Positions 51,308 to 59,920 of a stretch of 64,000 nucleotides of DNA are shown here, one piece after another. The notes beneath the pieces were generated by a model that ran no database searches, was not told the origin of the DNA, and saw only the letters and a list, made by a program, of their open reading frames with translations. Source of the stretch: Caenorhabditis elegans. Taxonomy: Eukaryota; Nematoda; Chromadorea; Rhabditida; Rhabditidae. The translations under genes and the position numbers were made by a program. The stretch's first letter is position 1. Each line of letters opens with the position of its first letter. The stretch covers positions 13,698,501 to 13,762,500 of the forward strand of contig NC_003280.10 of the NCBI RefSeq assembly GCF_000002985.6, given 5' to 3'.

Positions 51308-53819
51308 AGCAAGCACCGGCAGCAGCATAATGTATAAATTCCCACATCCACCCACTCATTTTTTTTTCGTTTGTACCAAGATTCTCAATTTTTCTCACCT
51401 TCTTAATTGCATTTTTTTTGTCTTTTCAGCTTTAGTGCTCTTTTGCTCTTTTTTCATCGAAAAATACAAATTTTCAACTACTACTACTACTGTAGTTTAA
51501 AGGAACATATGGTGAGCGGGCTCTCGTAAAAAGTAATGAACACCCAGGTGCCCCCCGGCCCCCGCCGCCTCTCAAATTTCTCAATTTTCTGTGAACAGTT
51601 GACATTTTTACACGGCTCCAAATGTGCTCAGAATTATTTTTTGAAAATTTTAGCTTTTTGACTCTGAAAATTCAAAAAAAAATCTCGGCCATGAAAAAAT
51701 AATTGGTGGCCGAATTTTCCATTTTCTCGTCCATGTTGAGCATTCTCGGCCAGGAAATAAGTTGGTGACCGAGGTTTCGGTTTTCTAGGCCAAGCAGTCG
51801 AAATTTCTTTTGCAGCGTAACTCCTCATATAATGACGTTTCTCGGCCACGGAAAAAAAATCCGTGGCCGAGTTGCAGCGTGACCTAGAAAACGCAAAATT
51901 CTTCCATCAAGATGTTGGGCCGGCAAAAAAATGGAAGCTGGCCTAACTTTTGCTACTTTTCTCGGCCATGTTGCAAATATCGCGCTACTCCGGTTTCCAC
52001 AGCATGGCCTAAAAAACGCTAAAACTCTTCCATGTAGATGTTCGGCCGCCAAACAAATCGGTGGCCGAGTTTTCTGCATTTCTCGGCCACGTTGCGTAAT
52101 ATATCTTCCAAAAATCAAATTTCTTGAATCAAAAAATCGCTTTTTTACTTTAAAATGAAGAAAAGTAGAATTTTCATTCGATTTTCATGGCCGAATTTTC
52201 TCTTTTCTCGGCCACGGAGCAAAAAATCATTTATCTGGTGGCGTGGCCGAGAAAACCAAAAAAATCTCGGTGGCCGAGTTTTCCATGAAACTGATTTTTT
52301 TTCTAATTCTAAAAAAAACTCAAGCCGCTGGCCGAATTTCACTTCTTCTCGGCCATGTTGCAAATGTCGACCTACTCCGGCCTCCACAGCGTGGCCTAGA
52401 AAACTCGGAAGCTCTTCCATGAAGATGATCGGTGGCCGAATTTTTGTGTTTCTTTTCTCGGCCACGTTACAGGAACTCTTCCCCGACGATTTGTCGCTGA
52501 CAAAAAAAATACGGTGGCCGAGTTTTTTCCTTTTCTAGGCCATGCATGGCCTAGAAAACGCAAAAAACTCTTCCACGTGATTTTTGTGTAGTTCCCGCCA
52601 AAGCTACAGTGCCCATTTAAAGGCGCGTTCCGTATTTTTTAAACAAAATCAACCGCTTAGTCACCGATAATCTATTCTTATCACGGATCACATGATCTCC
52701 TTTCGGCGGGAAATTCCAAATAATCCTTTTTTTTCTCGTAATTTGATAATAGCGAGGCGTTTTTTTAAAAATTACTTTTTTTGCTTCCCCGGTGCGGGGG
52801 CCCAACCCAAAAACGGCAATTTTTGATCAAAAGAGATGAGAATTGAAAAAAGAAGATGAAGAAAGGAAATGACCTCAAACAATAAATGGGGGGAATCTGT
52901 TTCCAATCTCATGTCTCTTTTTTTCATGTCAACAGCCATCCCCTGCTGTCCCCTCTACACAGTTACATTTTTGCCCCCGCGCGCGCGCTTTTTGTTTGGT
53001 TTTCTCTGGCATTTTCTCAACAAGTTTTCGATATTACCGTGTTGAACACCTCTCCAGGTTTTGTAAAGTAGGTGGCCGAGTTTTTATTTTTCTCGGTCTC
53101 GTGTTATTGTGCGCTTTAGCTACATGGCCGAACTTTCTCCTTGTGCTGGCCTGTGTAAAAAGCGGAGTTTTCTAGGTGAACAGAAACAAGTTGGTGGCCG
53201 AGTTTTCTCTATATTTTTTTTTCTGTTCAAAATTTGCTCTTACAACAGTAGTTCTGTAAGGTCAACACAAATTGATGGCCGAGTTTTCCCTTTGGCATAG
53301 AAAAGTTGGTGGCCGAGTTGTCTCTTCCACGGCCACATGACGTAGCAAACCTGTACACAGAGTACTCTCTATGGCCTAGAAAAAATTTTGGTGGCCGAGT
53401 TGTCTCTTCCACGGCCACGTGGCGTAGCCTACCTGTACAAAGAAAACTCTCCGTGGCCTGGAAAAAAGTGTTGGTGGCCGAGTTTTCTCTTCCACGGCCA
53501 CATGGCGTAGCAGACCTGTGCACAGAATACTCTCCGTGGCCTAGAAAAAAGTGTTGGTGGCCGAGTTTTCTCTTCCACTACCACATGACATAACAGACCT
53601 GTGGCCAGAGTACTTTCCGTGGCCTAGAAAAAAAATTGGTGACCGATTTTTCTCATTTTTATATTTTTTTAAATGCATATCATTTACGGCAAACTGTTAT
53701 AATTCTATCTCAGGAAGTTTTGGAAAAACTCGGCCACGCTGAAACTCGAATTTTCTTCTTACTATGAGCTCACAGTAAGCTATATAAAATCACATTTTTA
53801 AGAGTAAATTTCCAGAACC
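51308..53819. other. intergenic region between mig-14 and first arrestin gene
   Basis: The mig-14 3' flank runs to about 51560. 52560-53060 is unremarkable mixed sequence with a GCGCGCGCGC run at 52979. Most of the rest is GGTGGCCGAG repeat. No exon chain is supported. Confidence 0.6.
51680..53650. repeat. GGTGGCCGAGTTTTCTC dispersed and 83-bp tandem repeat
   Basis: GGTGGCCGAGTTTTC and its inverse GAAAACTCGGCCAC, with TTTCTCGGCCACG, are scattered from 51690 to 52540. From about 53306 to 53640 they form four head-to-tail units of 83 bp that also hold CTTCCACGGCCACATGGCG and CTCTCCGTGGCCTAGAAAA. A related ~400-bp segment is duplicated at 51890-52080 and 52320-52560 (AAAATTCTTCCAT, CTACTCCGG, CACAGCATGGCCTA). 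Confidence 0.9.
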
Positions 53820-56800
53820 ATGACCATAGCCGACTGTGATCCTCAAATTTCATTCGAGAAAGAGGTTTACTTCCCGGGCGATGAGGTCAAAGGCCGTGCG
53901 TGGGTGTCTACCACGAAGAACTTGAAGGCGACAAGTGTGGAAATCACGTTTTCCGGAAAAACTATCACTGCTCATAATGGAAAGTTCGTGTTTTTTTTGA
54001 CAAAAAAAATTCCGGGTATCGAAAAAAAACTTGGTCTTCCAGAAAAATCATCAAGGACAAGAAGTGCAAGAAGGGAGAGGAGACCTATGTGGAGATGAAG
54101 CACGAGGTCTGGACTCCGGAGGATACTGAGGTGAGTGGGGAATCTAGTTGACCAGGACTGGGAAAATTAGGCTTGGCTTTTAGGCCTATAGTCCTCGGAG
54201 GGTTTTCAATTTGGGAAATTTGCCGTTTTGCAGGTAATTTTTATTTTCGAGCAAATTGCCAAAATGCCGGTTTGCCGAAAACTTTTGGCAATTGCCATTT
54301 TTCCCTCGGCAAATCAGCAATTTGCCCGTTTGTCGATTTGCCGGAAATTTTCAATTCCGGCATTTTTCCGCTTTGCCGATTCGCCGGAAATGCTCATTTT
54401 CGGCAAGTTGCCAATTTTCAGAATTTTCAATTCCGGCAATTTGCCAATTTTCCGATTTGCCGGAAATTTCCTTTTCGGCAATTTGCAGATTTGCCGATTT
54501 ACCGGAAATTTCAATTCGAGCAATTTGCCAGAAATTTTTAGTTCCGGCAAATTGCCAATTTTCTGATTTGGCGGAAATTTATATTCCTTCAATTTGCCGG
54601 AAATGCTCATTTTCGGCAATTTGCCAATTTTCCGATTTGCCGGAAATTTTTACTTTCGACAAATTGCCAAATTGCCAGTCTGTCGAAAACTTTCGACAAT
54701 TGCCATTTTTCCGGCAATTTCGGAAAATCAGCAATTTGTCGTTTGTCGTTTTACCGGAAATTTTCAATTCCGGCAATTTGCAGATTTGCCGATTTGCCGG
54801 TAATTTTTATTTTCGAGCAAATTGCCAAATTGCCGTTTTGCCGGAAATTTTCTTTTCGGCAATTTGCAGACTTGCCGATTTACCGGAAATTTCAATTCGA
54901 GCAATTTGCCAATTTTCCGATTTGCCGGAAATTTTTAGTTCCGGCAAATTGCCAATTTTCTGATTTGGCAGAAATTTAAATTCCTGCAGTTTACCGGAAA
55001 TGCTCATTTTCGGCAATTTGCCAATTTTCCGATTTGCCGGAAATTTTCTTTTCGGCAAATTGCCAAATTGCCGGTCTGCCGAAAACTCGGCAATTGCCAT
55101 TTTTCCGGCAAATTCGGCAAATCAGCAATTTGGCCGTTTGTCGATTTGCCGGAAATTTTCAATTTCGGCAATTTGCCGATTTGCCGATTTGCCTATCAAT
55201 TCTTCCAGAACACCTTCCCATCCGGAGACTACGAGTGGAACTTCTCGTTCGAACTTCCCAAGGACTGCCCACCGAGTTTCGAGGGAAAATACGGCTTCAT
55301 CAGGTACTCGGTCTTGCTCCACATTGCCGTTCCAAATGGAAAACCCATAAACGTGGAACGAGCCGTCACAGTGTCATCGATGGTCGACCTGAATGCTGTG
55401 AATGCACATGAACCGGCAAAGATCCACGTGGACAATGTTGCGGAGTACTGCCACTGCCTGCCGTGCCTGCCGACGAGGGGAAATGTCATTTATACGGTTT
55501 GTGCACGTGCTGTCATCAGAATGTCCCATTACGGTTTGATCTACAAAAACGCTGCAATTTTTTTGCCCGAAAAAATGTGACGTCAGCACGTTCTTAACCA
55601 TGCGAAATCAGTTGAGAACTCTGCGTGTTTTCTCCCGCTTTTTTTGTAGATCAACGTAGATCAAGCCGAAATGAGACACTCTGACACCACGTGTTTGTGT
55701 TATTTTTTTACAGCGTTATTAAAAAACACTCCGAAAAAATTTAGATTTTTCATAATTTCCGGTCAAAGTTTTGGCACATTGCCAAAATCACGTGGTGTCA
55801 GAGTGCCTCATTTCGGCTTGATCTACGTTGATCTACAAAAAATGCGGGATCTGATTTCGCATGGTTAAGAACGTGCTGACGTCACAATTTTTAAGGGAAA
55901 AAGTTTCCCGCACTTTTTGTAGATCAAAAAGAATTTTTTTGGTCGACTTCCAAAAAGACTTCCAAATGAGTGGCAAAAACTGAGAAATTGCCACTTTTTG
56001 AGAGTAAATAAAAATCTTCAAAATAATTTTTGAACAGTTTTTTTTAGGATATTCGGTCATTTTGGCACCATATTCGGCATAATCGATTTTGCAGCTTCAA
56101 TCTCCAAAATGTGGTTATGTCGCAGGCGAGAATGTAATTGTGTCAGGACAAATCGAGAACGGAACCTCAAAACCCATGAAAATCATCACTGCGAAACTAA
56201 CAAGAAGAATCACATATCGCGAGGAGCTCAAGGCAAAAGCCAACGCAAAGAAGAAGGCTGATGGAGCCGACGGGTTCAAGTCGAAGCTCGAGGAGCAGAT
56301 CCTTGAGACGAAAATCGAACGATGCAATGTTCCGGCGAGATCCAGCAAGGATTTCGCCTTCTCCTTTGATATTCCGGCTGTAGTGAGCACAATTCGTTCC
56401 TCGAGGCTTCTAGCGGTGGAGTACTTTGTGACAGTCTGGGGAGATACTGGAACGTGTAACCGGGGAGGAGTAGCTGCATTGAATATTATCGTTGGGAATG
56501 TTCCGCTGTTTTTAGGCAGCTCTTCACGTAAGTTTTAGCCAGAATTAAGAAAAAGTTGAGAAAAAGATGAGAAGTTCAGAAGCCACTCTGGTACAGGGGT
56601 GTGCGGCAAAATTTGAAATTTGCCGAACTCGACAAACTCGGCAAGTCCACATTTTTGAAATTTGCAAAGCTTGGCAAACGACAAGCTCGGCAAATTCTGC
56701 AAATTTGCCGCACATCCGTGCTTTGATAGAATCGAACGAAAACTAGTGAACTCAGTTTTCCCATTAATTTTTGCACTTTTTGAGCTCCAAGAAATATTGC

Positions 56801-57663
56801 CTCTTTTGGTAGATCATAGAAGGTCCCGGGCATTCTTGTCATATTACGGCGCGCCGCGGTTTCATCTAGTTTGCCGGTTTGCCGGAAATTTTTATTTTCG
56901 GCAAATTGCCGGTTTGTCGATTTGCCGAAAATTTTCACTTCCGGCAGTTTGCCGGTAATTTTCAATTCCGGCATTTGACCTATTTGCCTATTAACCGGAA
57001 ATTTTAATTCTGGCACTTTGCCGATTTGCCAGAAATTTTCAATTCCGGCAATTTGCCGGTTTGCCGGAAATTTTCAATTCCGGTAATTTGCCAGAAATTT
57101 TAAATTCCTGCAAAGTGGCGCTTTTCCGATTTGCCAGAAAATTTAAATTCCTGCAAAGTGCCGGGTTTCCAAAAATTTTCAATTCCGGCAATGTGCCGGT
57201 TTGACGGAAATTTTCAATTCCGGCAATTTGCCAGAAATATTCAACACCTGCAATTTGTCGGTTTGCCAATTTGCCAAAAATGCTCAATTCCGGCAACTTG
57301 CCGATTTTCCGGAAATTTTCAATTCCGACAATTTGCCGGAAATTTTCAATTCCGGCCAATTGCCAGAAATTTTCAATTCCGGCAATTTGCTGATTTGCCG
57401 GAAATCTCAATTATGGCAATTTGCCGATTCTCCGATTGCCAGAAATTTTCCGGAAAAAAACCTATATGCACCTCTGCTGACAATTTTTGGCAATAAATAA
57501 ACTAATTTTCCGGTCAAAATCACTGAAACATGAGCACTCAAATATAAACAAACTCTATTTTCCAGTACCCCCACGCAAATTCGTCGATGGAGAAGATGCG
57601 CAGAGCTGGACGGTCGATATGAAGCCGGTGTTCACCTATCAAGTGCCGTATTATGGGCATTGA
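53820..57663 (+). CDS. alpha-arrestin (arrestin-domain-containing protein), 356 aa
   Basis: Exons 53820-53983, 54043-54130, 55209-55496, 56095-56527 and 57566-57663, phases closed. The ATG follows TTTCCAGAACC. The arrestin N domain starts PQISFEKEVYFPGDEVKGRAWV (the characteristic 'G..V.G.V.V' strand), with the family's FPSGDYEWNFSFELP and PPSFEGKYGFIRYSV strands. The C domain begins after CHCLPCLP with SPKCGYVAGENVIVSGQIEN and runs to GTCNRGGVAALNIIVGNVPL. The short tail ends TYQVPYYGH and has no clear PPxY. These proteins act as cytosolic or membrane-associated adaptors for trafficking and ubiquitination of membrane proteins; C. elegans copies are named arrd, number not assigned here. AATAAA at 57750 is the likely poly(A) signal. 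It lies in tandem with a second alpha-arrestin. Confidence 0.88.
54210..55198. repeat. CCGGCAAATTGCC-family minisatellite, arrestin intron 2
   Basis: About thirty units (TTTGCCGGAAATTTTCAATTCCGGC) with a duplicated ~430-bp higher-order block: the series at 54232-54660 resembles 54795-55110. Confidence 0.93.
55501..55692. mobile_element. CACGTGGTGTCAG-family palindromic element, full length
   Basis: Left: CACGTGCTGTCATCAGAATG, CGGTTTGATCTACAAAAAC. Centre: GTGACGTCAGCACGTTCTTA. Right: GTAGATCAACGTAGATCAAG, GAGACACTCTGACACCACGTG. The termini are inverse complements and there is no ORF, typical of a MITE. Confidence 0.9.
55790..55932. mobile_element. second CACGTGGTGTCAG-family copy, right end lost
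   Basis: It begins CACGTGGTGTCAGAGTGCC, has GATCTACGTTGATCTACAAA, AACGTGCTGACGTCAC and CGCACTTTTTGTAGATCAAA, then breaks off before the second terminal repeat. It is 98 bp from the previous copy in the same intron. Confidence 0.85.
56594..56722. mobile_element. CAGGGGTGTGCGGCAAA element, short copy
   Basis: CAGGGGTGTGCGGCAAAATTTG at the left and AAATTTGCCGCACATCCGTG at the right with GAAATTTGCCGAACTCG between. It is the same family as 6840-7236 without the A/T-rich middle. Confidence 0.8.
56866..57460. repeat. CCGGCAAATTGCC-family cluster, arrestin intron 4
   Basis: About seventeen units of TTTGCCGGAAATTTTCAATTCCGG in one orientation, ending ~105 bp before the last exon. Confidence 0.93.
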
Positions 57664-58319
57664 GGTCTTCTGTCTTCCCTGAGCTTATAAAATACCATTG
57701 TTATCACATGCTGCTATTCCGTTTGTTTCTTTTGATGGAATTCATTTTTAATAAAAGCATTTGTTTGACATCTATAAAAAAGTATCTTCTAGCAATTTAA
57801 TTGCACTAGGCTGTTCTCAGAATACCCTCCAACAAAATGGGTTTCTCATTTTCGTTCTTTTTTCCCTTTTTTTCGACGTCTCTTTCCGTTTTCTCTGTTT
57901 CTCAGCACTCTTTCCGTCCATTTATCAAGGGTTCGTGCGTCCTCTGCCGGCATCAAACCACACACACACACACACACACACATTTTTTGTTCAATACCTT
58001 CTAAAATAGTGTAACTAACAAGAAATTAACAATAGGAATTGAGGTTTCAGGGATTTAGGCTAGAGTTTAGTTTTTTTTTTTTTTTTTTTTAGTTCTTTAG
58101 TTTTTTTTTTACTTAACAGTTTTGTCTGAGGAAATATTTTTCTGAGTAGTGTGTGTTAGTCACCCCGATTTTGCATTTATTCCTAACAAATATATAATAG
58201 GCTGGGTTTTGAAATTCTATTTAAAAAAAAACTGGTCCTATAAAAACGGACGATGAAATTAATGAATTTTTTTTATTTTTAGCATGTTTTAAAGCTATTT
58301 TTCTCCATTGTTTGACCTT

Positions 58320-58898
58320 TTTTGCCAATTTGCCCATTTGCCGGAAATTTCAATTCCGACAAATTGTCGTTTTTCCGACAAATTTTAAATTCCGGCAATG
58401 TGCCGATTTGCCGGGATTTTTCATTTTTGGCAAGTTGCCGATTTTCCTAAAATTTCGGCAAATCGTCAATTCGCCGGTTCCCCGATTTGCCGGATATTTT
58501 CAATTTTTCCTTTTTTTTTTCAAAATTTGCAATTTGCCGATTTCCTGATTTGCCGGAAATTTCAATTATGGCAATTAGCCAATTTGACGGATATTTTTAA
58601 TTCCGGCAATGTGCCGCTTAGCCGAAAATTCAAATACCGGCAATTTGCCGATTTGCCGGAAATTATTAATTCCGACAATTTGCCGATTTTCCTAAAATTT
58701 CGGCAAATCGGCAGTTTGCCGGTTCCCCTATTTGCCGGATTTTTTTTTTCAATTCCGGCAATTTCCCGATTTGCCGGAAATTTCAATTCCGACAATTTGC
58801 CGATTTTCCTAAAATTTCGGCAAATCGGCAGTTTGCCGGTTCCCCTATTTGCCGGATTTTTTTTTCAATTCCGGCAATTTGCCGATTTGCCGGAAAAA
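58320..58898. repeat. CCGGCAAATTGCC-family cluster with a ~120-bp duplicated unit
   Basis: TTTCCTAAAATTTCGGCAAATCGGCAGTTTGCCGGTTCCCC occurs at 58686 and again at 58804, so 58665-58780 and 58785-58895 are near-identical copies; a more diverged one is at 58440. Confidence 0.93.
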
Positions 58899-59339
58899 TC
58901 GTTTGCCGCCCACCCCGGGTTCGGCCATTTCTAGCATATTTTTCTCCGTTGTTTGACCTTACAAATTAACTTTCCCGAATGTCAGAAATTTTATCACTAT
59001 TTCCTATTTAATCAGTAATGCTTCTCCTATGTCTTCTTCCGTTTAGCTTATCAATTCTTCCTGTTTGTGAGCAACGTTTCTTTTTCACAAGTTTAATGGA
59101 AAAACGTTGGTCTTTGCCCCGTTCTTTTATCCTCGCTGTTCCCTTTATTTCTCTGCGGCTCTTGCGGAGTGCGATTTTTTTGACCTTCAATACTGCATGT
59201 GTCTGTTTGCTTTGTTTCGAGCGGCTATTCCGTAATTTTCATGAAATTGTAAAAAAAAATCTAGTAAAAAATCGTTTAAGAAATTAGAATCAGTTATTAA
59301 TTTTTTTTTAATTTGAACTTTTAAAATTTATTCTATTAC

Positions 59340-59665
59340 CCAGACACGAGATTTCGCGATTTTTGAGCCACAAATACCAAACACCGGTCTCAACACGACA
59401 AATTCTTGATAGAAAGGAAAAGGCGTTCGCCTTTAAAGCGTACTGTAATTTCAAACTTTTGTTGCTGCAGCGATTTCAAATTTCTATGGATTTTTCATAG
59501 TTTTATTTTTATATTTGAGAGTTTTTTTTGCTATATTCATGTTTTCCATAAATTAATACATTTTTTTTATCGAAAATGTGTTTATTAGTTATTGAAAACT
59601 AAAATCAATTAAAAAAGAAATTTTGAAACTACAGTACTCTTTAAAGGCGCACACTCCTTCTCAAG
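59340..59665. mobile_element. dispersed element with GCCTTTAAAG(C/A)GTACTGTA ends
   Basis: CACGAGATTTCGCGATTTTT, GGTCTCAACACGACAAATTC and CGCCTTTAAAGCGTACTGTA at 59345-59450; the inverse CTACAGTACTCTTTAAAGGCG at 59629-59650. I recall this combination as a common C. elegans interspersed repeat; the inverted ends are seen directly. Confidence 0.65.
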
Positions 59666-59920
59666 TACGCAAACACCACATTTTATGACAATTTCTGCAA
59701 AATTTATTTCGCTCCTTTTTTTTGAATTAAATTAAATTGTTTTTTTCCTTTCCTTTTCAATTAAAATGCATAATTTTTTTCTATTTTTTTAAAATAAAAT
59801 ATTAAAAATCAAAAATTCGTTTTTTTTTAAATTTTCAGTGTTCTCTCCACCGATTTTCTTCCGGTTTTTTGAATTTTTTAACGATTTTTTAACGATTTTT
59901 GTCTAAGTTCCAGGGTTATC

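Larger units (their letters stand above)
57664..59920. other. intergenic region between the two arrestin genes
   Basis: It contains the first gene's poly(A) region, a (CA)n microsatellite at about 57959-57982, a T-run at 58070-58090, a minisatellite (58320-58895), mixed sequence at 58930-59260 that may include promoter elements for the next gene, and a dispersed repeat at 59340-59665. An 89-codon frame at 59018 has no splice or similarity support. Confidence 0.6.

Noticed and set aside
53227-53593. Open frames reading VAEFSLPRPHDVADL repeatedly
   Set aside because: They come from the 83-bp GGTGGCCGAG tandem units and have no flanking splice sites.
59018-59287. 89-codon Leu/Phe-rich plus-strand frame
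   Set aside because: It is hydrophobic because of T-rich sequence; it has no acceptor before the ATG, and the position fits a promoter for the following arrestin gene.
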